From: Aurantiacibacter sp. MUD61
Lineage (GTDB): Bacteria; Pseudomonadota; Alphaproteobacteria; Sphingomonadales; Sphingomonadaceae
NCBI RefSeq assembly: GCF_027912455.1
Contig: NZ_CP115446.1
Location: 2,751,501-2,815,500 of the forward strand
Reading direction: 5' to 3'
DNA: 64,000 nucleotides
The notes below the pieces were generated by a model that made no database searches, was not told where the DNA came from, and worked only from the letters and a program-made list of their open reading frames with translations. Positions 20,255-28,519 of this stretch are shown one piece after another. Both the position numbers and the translations under genes were made by a program. Numbering within the stretch: position 1 is the first letter of the stretch; the number at the start of each line of letters is the position of its first letter.

Positions 20255-20812
20255 AAAATAATCCGCGCGCTGAACGGCGTGGACGTACCCGTCTATTCCT
20301 ATGGCAAGCTGGTCGGCAAACGCACGATCTACAACGATCGCCTGCTCATGTTCATGCTGAGAAACCGCGCCCCCAATCGCTTCGCCGCGGATGGAGCGAA
20401 AGGCCTGAACGCGCTCGACAAGCACCGCCTCGCGCAAGAGAAAAAGCAGTGGCGCAAGGAGTGGGAGCGCGAACGCGTGGCCGCCCACCGCAAGAACCGC
20501 GGCGACACACTCGCCCGCATCAACGCCAAGATCGACAAGATGAAAGAGCGCCGCGAAGCCATGATGAGCCCCGAAACCCGACGCCTGAAAGAGGCCTACG
20601 AACAAAGCTTCGAACGCGACCAGGCCGAACCCTACGCGTGGATGGACGACGCGAACGCCTCACCCGGCGCGGATGCTGCGGACGACGACATGGGCGTGCT
20701 CGGCCCCAGCGAGGAGATGAAAAAGCTCCTGCCGGGCTGGCGGGAGGAGGAGCCGGAGGTCGAGGAGGATGAGCCGAGGGTGCGCAAGCTGAAGGAGGAT
20801 GACTGGGGGTAG
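20255..20812 (+). pseudogene. Remnant of a sphingomonad-type HTH/phage-like protein lacking its N-terminus
   Basis: The open frame begins right after a TAA at 20252-20254 and reads IIRALNGVDVPVYSYGKLVGK, then RTIYNDRLLMFMLRNRAPNRF, then a basic coiled coil and an acidic tail (EEEPEVEEDEPRVRKLKEDDW). I recall the (V)DVPVY-YG--VG-R--YNDRLLMF-LR--AP-R- block from the second half of a family of sphingomonad proteins that begin with a helix-turn-helix. The HTH half is missing here. A GTG at 20279 could still start a 177-residue product, but no good ribosome site precedes it. It ends 3 bp from the stop of the convergent RT gene, at the island edge. Confidence 0.6.
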
Positions 20813-20815
20813 ATA

Positions 20816-23800
20816 CTAGGCTGGCCTAACCCTTCTTTGGCTACTGATCCTGAAACCCTCCGGGACCGGCTTGTATTTGTCGCTACTCCTAGGCCAATTA
20901 GTCGCCCGGCTTTGATGACGCCTCAAAGATAAGGGATCAATCTCCACAACTGCCAAGTGGTCGTTGAGGCCGCCTCTCAGCCTGCAAATATCTCGCTCCC
21001 ATGAGTTTTTCATCGGGGCACGTACCCGGCTATCCCCGTATTTACGGTTGTTGCAAAGAGCCACGAAGCAATGGACGTCCAAGGCAGTTGACTCCGTCAA
21101 CGCCGAAAACGTTTCTAAGTCCTTATTCCACGACAAAACAAACATCGCATCAACTTTGCCCTGCGCCGATTGTCGATACGCAACATTGGAAAGTTCGCTA
21201 CAAACCAGCACATTAAAGTTGAAGCCAAAGTGCTCATAAATGGGCTTCGAGGTGTTTGAGAAACTGGCCCATCGCTGTCCAAAAGTGTTTCTTAGTTCTT
21301 GATCTTCGCCAGGAGCAGGGATGCACTTTGGTTGTCTGATCTGAATGGTAGAAGGGTAACCCAACCGGTCGTCCCTTAGCGCCAGGACCGCAGAACTGTA
21401 AATGACGTCTCGGGACGGGTAACTATAGTCCAACCCCGCAATGAGACTGATACCCGACTGCCTTAGAAGCGCGGAAACAGTACTGATCCAACGTTCAGGT
21501 AGCGCAAGCTCGGGTAATATCAAATAATCTGGGCGCGGCTTCGCCGTGATCGCCTGATTTACTATACCTCTGATCGCGTCATACCGGCCCGGCGAATGAT
21601 CGTTCCTTCCGGACGCACCTTGGTTCCATGTGTTCATAGTCGTCGCGAAACTAGAAATGCCAAGCCTTATTGGGCGATCATAAGGATTGCCCCCGAGACT
21701 AACCCTTGTCTCACGAGGAGGCTCCGCATGATCAGAACCATCGCCTTCGGGGCGGCCACCCTCGTCTGCGGGATATATTGGTAGATCATCCAATTCGTTA
21801 GGTTTAGTCCAGACGCCTCTCAATGCTCTTACGTATCGCGACCAATTTCTTGATGCGACGATCGGAGAGTCGAATACACATTGCTCAGGAGTTAATAGAG
21901 CGACCTCATCTGCTGAGTACGGCCTTGTTGGAAAGAGATAGGGCAACAAGGATTCTTCGTGAACCGCTTCTCCATTGGGCGAAACTTCGGTAAGATGCCG
22001 AATATTTGTAGGCTTTTTCCTGTTTTCGAGAAACTCTTTTAAGTCAGTAAACCTGGGATACAGCGAATGCAAAATATCTTCGTCGGGTGTACTTGCTCGG
22101 CGAACGAGATCTTCCTGCGCACACCTGTAAGGAACCCGCCCCCAGTCAGTATTTAACGCATTGATGGAAGCTTCTTCAAGTTCATCAGCATTGAGATTTA
22201 AATCCTGCAGAATAGAAGATAGCGATTTTTTTTCTAAGTCTCGAAAACTGAAGTCATATGACCGGATCAAAGCCTCGCGAAAGAATCTCGTAATCGCGTT
22301 TTCGGTCTCGATCCAAATCAGCTCTGAACCTGAATTGCCGATACAACCATTAACTCTAATTCGCGATCCGCTTGCGGAGCGGATTTTTCGCAACGCTTCG
22401 CGGGTCCGATACAGAATATCCCTTGCAGCAGGATAATCTCGAACGGAAACCGCTATAGTAAAGAGCCAGGGTATCTTGTCTAAGTATTCTAATATTTTGT
22501 CGGCGCGAATCACATGATCATTGGCAAAACGATAGACATTCCTGCGGGCTTCGCTCCAATCGTCCGGGTCTAGGTCCCTCGCCAAAACACTCAAAGAACG
22601 AAGCAAAATCGCCCATCCAAGGCGACGAAGTGTCAAGCCATCGGCTTTTCGGAGAGCATCGACATCATCGGCTGCGCTATTCGCACTTGCCAACACTTTG
22701 GCAGATGAAAGTTTATCTAAGTCGTGAACGGATGGCATCAATCTCCTCTCGCTTGAAACAGATTTGATCTGCTCCGATATGTTGGACAAGAGGTCCAACC
22801 CAGCGGCTCCGCTCAAAAGAAAGATTTTTTGCTTCTCTGATCCGAAGAGTATCTTGGATTTTCCGCCCCAAGTCGGGGTCGCGTATTGTAGCGAACGATT
22901 GTCTGGAATGATCTCAACAGATGGAACTTTATCAGCGAAAAAGTTAATCAAATCATTCTGATCTTTGAATCCCGATTTGTCATTTATGACTAGAAATATA
23001 TCATCAACGTACCGGGAGTAATAAACGGGAGAGAGGTTTCTCTCCAAATCTCTGTCCAACGAAAATAGAAAAACGTTCGCAAGGAGTCGGGATGCACTTA
23101 GACCTATGGGCAAACCTATCACTTCGTCATCTGTCGCACAGCCAATTTGGGACATCAAACCAACGCACTTCGTATTCCATTGCGCAATAAGCAAAATAAT
23201 AGCCTTGGTGAAATCAATTTCCCATTCGTTCAGGCTAATTCTTGCGTCACTAAGGAAGTCCGGATGCAGCACGTAGCTTGGATCTATGCTATGGTAAAAA
23301 TTGGATACGTCTAAGGTAATTGCAGCTACATCATTGCCACCGCGAAGAGCCGTCTCGAGAGCTGCTAAACCTCCGTCGCGCCAATCCCTGTATGGCCCGT
23401 AATATGGCTCAAAACTTCCAATCGCATCTAAATGGTATTCGCCGAAGTCATCTCCGCCCTTTGGTCGGTAACGACGCAAGCGAGAAGCTATCGCACCGCT
23501 ATTGAGGGCGGCATCAAACTTGTGGCCAACCCTGTTGATCCATAGGGCCGACAAAATATGATGCTGTACCGAGAAGTCTCCAACTAGTCGAAACTCTGGT
23601 GTTGAAGCGCCTTTTTGCCAATTTTGGCTCTCTCGTTCGAAATCTGACCAATGGACATGAAGCCCATCTTCTCGAGGCGCAAAATTTGCACGCTTGGGGA
23701 GGACCACCACCTTAGGCTCTGTTGAGCTGATAACCTCATTTATCTCGCCTCGTTGCAGTCTAAAGAGCAAGTCTTGTAGATTATCAGCCAGCTCACTTTC

Positions 23801-23917
23801 GTATGAAATGAACTCTTCCGCTACCCGGATTGAAGTTTCATAAAACCGATCAGCTTTCGCTTTTCGAAAAGCATAAAACAGGTCGCGTAGGTGCAGGTCT
23901 TCCCAAGATTGCTCCAC
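20816..23917 (-). CDS. Reverse transcriptase-nitrilase fusion, DRT type 1-like antiphage defence protein
   Basis: 1033 residues. The RT domain spans about residues 85-400: motif A with catalytic Asp203 (TLDVSNFYHSI), motif B (IGLPIGLSASRLLANVF, ~267-283) and the YVDD box at 303-306. After a helical middle region, residues ~745-995 form a carbon-nitrogen hydrolase domain with the full triad: Glu803 (LILPEL), Lys864 (IRQPK) and Cys906 (VLVCSEL). The RT plus C-terminal nitrilase layout is that of UG1-class, defence-associated RTs (DRT1), single-gene systems that block phages by a poorly understood route. The start is GTG 23917 with AGGGGG about 6 bases upstream. Base composition is far AT-richer than all neighbours, indicating recent transfer. 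No maturase or retron features were seen. Confidence 0.87.
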   Translation of the reverse strand: MEQSWEDLHLRDLFYAFRKAKADRFYETSIRVAEEFISYESELADNLQDLLFRLQRGEINEVISSTEPKVVVLPKRANFAPREDGLHVHWSDFERESQNWQKGASTPEFRLVGDFSVQHHILSALWINRVGHKFDAALNSGAIASRLRRYRPKGGDDFGEYHLDAIGSFEPYYGPYRDWRDGGLAALETALRGGNDVAAITLDVSNFYHSIDPSYVLHPDFLSDARISLNEWEIDFTKAIILLIAQWNTKCVGLMSQIGCATDDEVIGLPIGLSASRLLANVFLFSLDRDLERNLSPVYYSRYVDDIFLVINDKSGFKDQNDLINFFADKVPSVEIIPDNRSLQYATPTWGGKSKILFGSEKQKIFLLSGAAGLDLLSNISEQIKSVSSERRLMPSVHDLDKLSSAKVLASANSAADDVDALRKADGLTLRRLGWAILLRSLSVLARDLDPDDWSEARRNVYRFANDHVIRADKILEYLDKIPWLFTIAVSVRDYPAARDILYRTREALRKIRSASGSRIRVNGCIGNSGSELIWIETENAITRFFREALIRSYDFSFRDLEKKSLSSILQDLNLNADELEEASINALNTDWGRVPYRCAQEDLVRRASTPDEDILHSLYPRFTDLKEFLENRKKPTNIRHLTEVSPNGEAVHEESLLPYLFPTRPYSADEVALLTPEQCVFDSPIVASRNWSRYVRALRGVWTKPNELDDLPIYPADEGGRPEGDGSDHAEPPRETRVSLGGNPYDRPIRLGISSFATTMNTWNQGASGRNDHSPGRYDAIRGIVNQAITAKPRPDYLILPELALPERWISTVSALLRQSGISLIAGLDYSYPSRDVIYSSAVLALRDDRLGYPSTIQIRQPKCIPAPGEDQELRNTFGQRWASFSNTSKPIYEHFGFNFNVLVCSELSNVAYRQSAQGKVDAMFVLSWNKDLETFSALTESTALDVHCFVALCNNRKYGDSRVRAPMKNSWERDICRLRGGLNDHLAVVEIDPLSLRRHQSRATNWPRSSDKYKPVPEGFRISSQRRVRPA

Positions 23918-23951
23918 TTACACCCCCTGAAAATTGCCCGAACTGTCAATA

Positions 23952-23981
23952 GGTTCGCACAATAGAGCGCAATTGTGAACC
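23952..23981. promoter_or_regulatory. Inverted repeat upstream of the RT-nitrilase gene
   Basis: GGTTC-GC-ACAAT (23952-23963) is mirrored by ATTGTGAACC (23972-23981), with a two-base bulge in the left arm and an 8-base spacer. It lies 35-64 bp before the GTG start, and a TTGACA on the minus strand directly follows it, so it could be an operator overlapping the promoter. It could equally form an RNA hairpin in the leader. No other copy was noticed. Confidence 0.4.
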
Positions 23982-24067
23982 CTCGGCTTTCTCACAGCCC
24001 GCTTGTGCCCACTCTTTTCCTCGCTGCAGCGGCGCCATAAGCGAAACCTGCGGAGTTGACAGTTATT

Positions 24068-24301
24068 CCCCGCCTTCGCGGGGACAGGTGCCCTGCGGGT
24101 GCTCCCGCATCCAGAATGAGGTTATTCTTCCCCCATCCGCAGCGCAGCGATGAACGCCTCCTGCGGAATGCTCACATTCCCCCCGGCCTCCGCCGGGGCA
24201 GGCCGCCCTGCGGGTGTTCCCTCATCTTCAGACTGAGAGACTCACTCTTCTCCCATCCGCAGCGCAGCGATGAAGGCTTCTTGAGGGATCGAGACGTTCC
24301 C
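24068..24301 (-). repeat. Imperfect tandem duplication of the lepA 3' end and its downstream hairpin
   Basis: Two units sit side by side. Each has a lepA tail (24242-24301 native, 24122-24181 copy, exactly 120 bp apart), followed in the lepA direction by a GCCCTGCGGGTG segment (24205-24215 and 24090-24100) and a perfect GC hairpin (24181-24198 and 24068-24083). The tails share a 23-bp identical core (24252-24274 and 24132-24154); the rest differs at synonymous positions. Homology stops precisely at the Gly codon at 24301/24181. The hairpins have no T run. Confidence 0.85.
24122..24181 (-). pseudogene. Displaced copy of the lepA C-terminal coding sequence
   Basis: Read on the minus strand, this segment encodes [19 protein letters not shown] followed by TAA, identical in protein to the true end of LepA. 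Ten of the 18 codons after the Gly, and the stop codon, differ from the native copy, and every difference is synonymous. That pattern cannot arise by drift of a dead copy. It indicates import from the functional lepA of a diverged relative, or the original host tail displaced by an element that brought its own. Confidence 0.85.
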
Positions 24302-26059
24302 ATACTCCCGCATCCGCGCCTTCCCCTTTTTCTGCTTTTCCAGCAGCTTCTTCTTGCGCGAGATATCGCCGCCGTAGCATTTTGCGGTCACGTCCTTGCG
24401 CAGGGCGGCGATCGTTTCGCGGGCGATGATCTTGCCGCCGATCGCGGCCTGGATCGGGATCTTGAAGAGGTGGCGGGGGATGAGGTCTTTCAGGCGTTCG
24501 CACATGCCGCGGCCGCGTTCTTCGGCGACGGAGCGGTGGACGATCAGCGATAGCGCGTCGACCGGTTCTGCATTGACGAGGATGTTCATCTTTACAAGGT
24601 CGCCTTCGCGAAGGCCGATCTGCTCGTAATCGAAGGAGGCGTAGCCCCGGCTGATCGATTTCAGGCGGTCGTAGAAGTCGAACACCACTTCGTTGAGCGG
24701 CAATTCATAGGTGACCTGCGCGCGGCCGCCGACATAGGTGAGGTTCGTCTGCACGCCGCGCCTGTCCTGGCACAGTTTCAGGATCGCGCCGAGATATTCA
24801 TCGGGGGTGTAGATCGTCGCCTTGATCCACGGCTCTTCGATCATCTCGATGCGGTTGACGTCCGGCCAGTCGGCAGGGTTGTGGATGTCCCGCGTTTCCG
24901 CATCCTCGTTCTTGGTGTGGGCGAGGTGTACGCGGTAAACCACTGATGGTGCAGTGGTAATCAGGTCGAGATCATACTCGCGGCTGAGCCGTTCCTGGAT
25001 GATTTCGAGGTGCAGCAGGCCGAGGAATCCGGCGCGGAAACCGAAGCCCAGCGCGGCGCTGCTTTCCATCTCGTAGCTGAAGCTCGCATCGTTCAAACGC
25101 AGCTTGCCGATGCTCTCGCGCAGCTTTTCGAAGTCCGCCGCGTCCACCGGGAAGAGCCCGCAGAACACCACCGGCTGCACTTCCTTATAGCCTTTGAGCG
25201 CGGTCTCGGCCCCGCCTTTCACCGTGGTGATCGTGTCACCCACGCGGGCCTGTTCGACTTCCTTGATCTGCGCGGTGATGAAGCCGATTTCGCCCGGACC
25301 GATTTCGGGAAGATCCACGCGCTTGGGATTGAAGCAGCCCACACGGTCGATCAGGTGCTGCGTTCCGCCCTGCATGAATTTGATGTCGAGCCCTTTCTTG
25401 AGGACTCCATCGATGACGCGCACCAGGATGACGACGCCGAGGTAGGGATCGTACCAGCTATCGACGAGCATCGCTTTCAGCGGGGCATCGCGGTCTCCGC
25501 CCGGGGCGGGAATTTTCGCCACGATCGCTTCGAGCACGTCTTCAATGCCGATGCCGGATTTGGCGCTGGTGAGCACCGCTTCGGACGCATCGAGGCCGAT
25601 GACCTCTTCGATCTCTTCCTTCACCCGTTCGGGTTCGGCAGCAGGCAGGTCGATCTTGTTGATAACGGGCACAATTTCGTGGTCATGCTCGATCGACTGA
25701 TAGACGTTCGCGAGCGTCTGCGCCTCGACGCCCTGCGCCGCATCGACCACCAGCAGAGCGCCTTCGCATGCCGCGAGCGAGCGCGAGACTTCATAGGCGA
25801 AATCGACGTGGCCCGGCGTATCCATGAGGTTCAGCTCATAGGTCTCGCCATCCCTGGCCGTGTAGTTGAGGCGCACGGTCTGAGCCTTGATGGTGATGCC
25901 GCGCTCCTTCTCAATGTCCATGTTATCAAGGACTTGCTCGGACATCTCGCGCTCGGTCAGGCCGCCGCACACCTGGATAAGACGGTCGGCGAGAGTCGAT
26001 TTGCCATGATCGATATGGGCAATGATCGAAAAATTGCGGATTTTGGAAAGGTCAGTCAT
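24242..26059 (-). CDS. lepA: Elongation factor 4 (LepA)
   Basis: 605 residues, full length. The translational GTPase motifs are clear: [15 protein letters not shown] (G1), GITIKAQTV (G2), DTPGHVDF (G3), NKIDLP (G4) and SAKSGIG (G5). The elongation-factor domain II, the domain V-like region and the LepA-specific C-terminal domain with basic [17 protein letters not shown] follow. EF4 binds ribosomes under stress and can back-translocate them. Its last codons are the site of the tandem duplication just downstream, so the tail present now could be native or element-supplied; the protein is intact either way. Confidence 0.97.
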   Translation of the reverse strand: MTDLSKIRNFSIIAHIDHGKSTLADRLIQVCGGLTEREMSEQVLDNMDIEKERGITIKAQTVRLNYTARDGETYELNLMDTPGHVDFAYEVSRSLAACEGALLVVDAAQGVEAQTLANVYQSIEHDHEIVPVINKIDLPAAEPERVKEEIEEVIGLDASEAVLTSAKSGIGIEDVLEAIVAKIPAPGGDRDAPLKAMLVDSWYDPYLGVVILVRVIDGVLKKGLDIKFMQGGTQHLIDRVGCFNPKRVDLPEIGPGEIGFITAQIKEVEQARVGDTITTVKGGAETALKGYKEVQPVVFCGLFPVDAADFEKLRESIGKLRLNDASFSYEMESSAALGFGFRAGFLGLLHLEIIQERLSREYDLDLITTAPSVVYRVHLAHTKNEDAETRDIHNPADWPDVNRIEMIEEPWIKATIYTPDEYLGAILKLCQDRRGVQTNLTYVGGRAQVTYELPLNEVVFDFYDRLKSISRGYASFDYEQIGLREGDLVKMNILVNAEPVDALSLIVHRSVAEERGRGMCERLKDLIPRHLFKIPIQAAIGGKIIARETIAALRKDVTAKCYGGDISRKKKLLEKQKKGKARMREYGNVSIPQEAFIAALRMGEE

Positions 26060-26177
26060 TTGGGTGTGCCATTAGCCGTGGCCGGAACAAATGTCAGCAT
26101 GTCTTGTGGGCTATGGTGCGCGATTTCCAATGCGGCTGAATACGCGGTCCGCAATCTCGCATCAAGATAGCAGGTGG

Positions 26178-28448
26178 TTATCCCGCGCGGGCAGATCCTG
26201 CGCTGACATCCACTTGCATAAAACGCGGCGCAGTGTGTGGCCCTCCATGGCCTTTCGGCATGGAGTAATTGCCTGCCGGCAGCGCCTGCAGCGGCATGCC
26301 TGCGGACGCCAGCATGTAGGGCGACACGCGGTGCCTGGTGCATAGCCCGCCTGCCCCGTCGCTGACGAGAGGCTCTTCAAAGGACAGGCCCTGCGTGGCA
26401 TCCTGCGAACGAACAACCGTGCACACGACGAGCTGCCCCTCGCCAAGATCTAGTACAAGCTGCGTCCCGACCGGTACGTCTACGAGTCCCTCGATTCGGG
26501 CGCCGGAGCGCGAGAGATCGCGGAGCATCACCGTGTAGTGATGGTTCTCATGGATGACGCTGACCCGGCGGAACAGCGTCCGACGATCCGCGCGGTGTCT
26601 GGCAGGACCGACCGGCTCGTACCGCATTTCCCCAGTGCCAAGCTTTTCCAGCACATCGGCCTGCGGCACGGCACGCGAGAAAATGAAGCCCTGCACCATG
26701 TCGGCGTCGAGCTGCGCAATTTTTTCCAGCTCGTCCATTGCCTCAACGCCTTCAGCCGTCGTCACCATGTTCATGGCGCGAGCAAGGCTGATGATCGCGG
26801 TGATGATGGCCGCGCTGGAGTTTCCATCCTGTGTACAGCCGCGCACAAAGCTTTGATCGATCTTGATTTTGTCAAAGGGAGCACGGCGCAAATAGGCCAG
26901 CGAGGAATAGCCTGTGCCAAAGTCATCGAGCGCCAGTTTAACGCCCAGTCTGCTCAGTTTGCGGAACATCGCGTCGGTCGCGTTCACATCCCCCATGAAC
27001 ACGCTTTCCGTGATTTCCAATTCCAGCTGACGGGCGGGAAGCCCTGCGTTCGACAGGGCATTCTCAACAACCGTCGGCAGCGTATCGCTAACAAATTGCT
27101 GCGCCGATACGTTGACCGAGACAGTGAGCTCGCCCGGCCATTGGGCTGCATCCTCGCATGCCTGCCGCAGAGCCCACTCGCCAAGAGCATCGATCAGATT
27201 GCTGTCTTCTGCAATGGGAATGAAGACGCCGGGGCTAATCGGTCCATGCTTCGGATGGTCCCAACGCATCAATGCTTCGAAACCCTTTACCTGGTGGGTC
27301 TTGCTGTCGACGGCCGGCTGGTAGTGCATCTCCAACTCGCCGCGGGTCAGCGCATCGCGCAGGTCCTCTTCGATCTCGCGCCGGTCCTCGGCACTTTCCT
27401 TCAGATCGTTGGAATAAAACCGGAACTGGCCACGCCCGCCGCCCTTGGCTGCATACAGCGCCAAGTCGGACGCCTTGATCAACTCATTGGGTTCAATCCC
27501 GTCATAAGGTGCGATGGCGATTCCGATGGAGGTGCCGATGATCGCACGGCTGCCTTCGATGGAGTAAGGCTGCGAGATCATCGAAATGAGCCGGTTAGCG
27601 AGGTCTCCCAATTCGCCACGATCATCCATATCCGGGATCATCACCTGAAACTCGTCACCGCCCAACCGGCCAATTTCAGAGCCTTCTGGGACGATCCGCT
27701 CCAGACGCTGCGAAACCTGACGGAGCAATTCGTCGCCCGCCGGATGGCCTAACGTATCATTGACCTGCTTGAAGCGGTCGAGGTCGAGCATCATCAGTGC
27801 GCAGCTTCGCTTCTCGACCCGGTAGGCAGTCAGCGTAGCCGTAAGGCGGCGATTCATCCGGTGGCGGTTAGCGAGACCCGTGAGCGAATCGTATTCTGCC
27901 ATGCGCGAGGAATCGCGCCGCTCCCGATGCTCATCGGTGATATCCTTTGCGCTGCCACGATAGCCGACAAACGCATCGTTTTTGTCGAATTGCGGCTTGG
28001 CGGTAATGGACCACCAAACCACATTTTCGTCACCGCCGCTCCCTTTCGCCAGCACGCGAACCGGCTGATCGACGATCTTCGATCTCTTGCTGAGAAGGAA
28101 TGACAGGGGCCGGTCGCGGCCTTCGCCGGTGCCGTCCGTGGCGGTTTCAAACAGAGCGTTGAGCTTCTCGCCAATGACCTTCCGACTTGGGTCGAACACG
28201 CTCATAGCGCCGTGCGAGAGATAGGTTAGCTGTCCCTCGGCATCGGTCGCCCAGAACCAGGCAAGGCCCTCATCTTCGATCGCATCGAGCATCGCCAGAC
28301 GCTCTTTCGCATCGATCGGCTTCATTTCGCGCACAGCCGCTTCCGCATCGGGCACACGGACTTGTTCGGCACCCGAGCCGCCAAGATTCCTGAACATGCC
28401 GCGCACACCCATGCTCGTGCGGTTCCTTCCAAATTGTGCCGGATTCAC
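26178..28448 (-). CDS. PAS-GGDEF-EAL-PilZ cyclic-di-GMP signalling protein
   Basis: 756 residues, cytoplasmic. Order: a PAS-like sensor (~50-170, GLAWFWATDAEGQLTYLS), a GGDEF diguanylate cyclase (intact RLGGDEF; no I-site RxxD at the usual place), an EAL phosphodiesterase with its key residues (FEALMRW, VNVSAQQF, ELEITES, LDDFGTGYSS, KIKIDQSF, AEGVE) and a C-terminal PilZ domain (RRTLFRRVSV, LRDLSRSGARIEG). Both catalytic domains look active. The PilZ tail may let the protein read the product it makes or degrades. A paralogue lies immediately upstream. Two nearby ATGs (MGVRGMF) are alternative starts. Confidence 0.9.
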   Translation of the reverse strand: MNPAQFGRNRTSMGVRGMFRNLGGSGAEQVRVPDAEAAVREMKPIDAKERLAMLDAIEDEGLAWFWATDAEGQLTYLSHGAMSVFDPSRKVIGEKLNALFETATDGTGEGRDRPLSFLLSKRSKIVDQPVRVLAKGSGGDENVVWWSITAKPQFDKNDAFVGYRGSAKDITDEHRERRDSSRMAEYDSLTGLANRHRMNRRLTATLTAYRVEKRSCALMMLDLDRFKQVNDTLGHPAGDELLRQVSQRLERIVPEGSEIGRLGGDEFQVMIPDMDDRGELGDLANRLISMISQPYSIEGSRAIIGTSIGIAIAPYDGIEPNELIKASDLALYAAKGGGRGQFRFYSNDLKESAEDRREIEEDLRDALTRGELEMHYQPAVDSKTHQVKGFEALMRWDHPKHGPISPGVFIPIAEDSNLIDALGEWALRQACEDAAQWPGELTVSVNVSAQQFVSDTLPTVVENALSNAGLPARQLELEITESVFMGDVNATDAMFRKLSRLGVKLALDDFGTGYSSLAYLRRAPFDKIKIDQSFVRGCTQDGNSSAAIITAIISLARAMNMVTTAEGVEAMDELEKIAQLDADMVQGFIFSRAVPQADVLEKLGTGEMRYEPVGPARHRADRRTLFRRVSVIHENHHYTVMLRDLSRSGARIEGLVDVPVGTQLVLDLGEGQLVVCTVVRSQDATQGLSFEEPLVSDGAGGLCTRHRVSPYMLASAGMPLQALPAGNYSMPKGHGGPHTAPRFMQVDVSAGSARAG

Positions 28449-28519
28449 TTCGTTTCGGCGAATGGGGGATGATACCCTGAGCGCCTTACCAAACGCCTAA
28501 GTTGGCGAACGCCTTGTCG

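Noticed and set aside
20110..20772. 220-codon plus-strand frame overlapping the HTH remnant
   Set aside because: Arg-rich out-of-frame reading of the remnant and the repeat region; the remnant frame keeps recognisable blocks.
20816..23917. Retron or group II intron as explanation of the reverse transcriptase
   Set aside because: No msr/msd-like repeats next to the gene and no intron domain V or maturase/endonuclease region; the C-terminal nitrilase triad points to the DRT class instead.
24068..24301. CRISPR-like array because of two spaced repeats with hairpins
   Set aside because: Only two units, the repeated part is lepA coding sequence, and no cas genes are present.
25010..26170. 386-codon plus-strand frame opposite lepA
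   Set aside because: Shadow of lepA.
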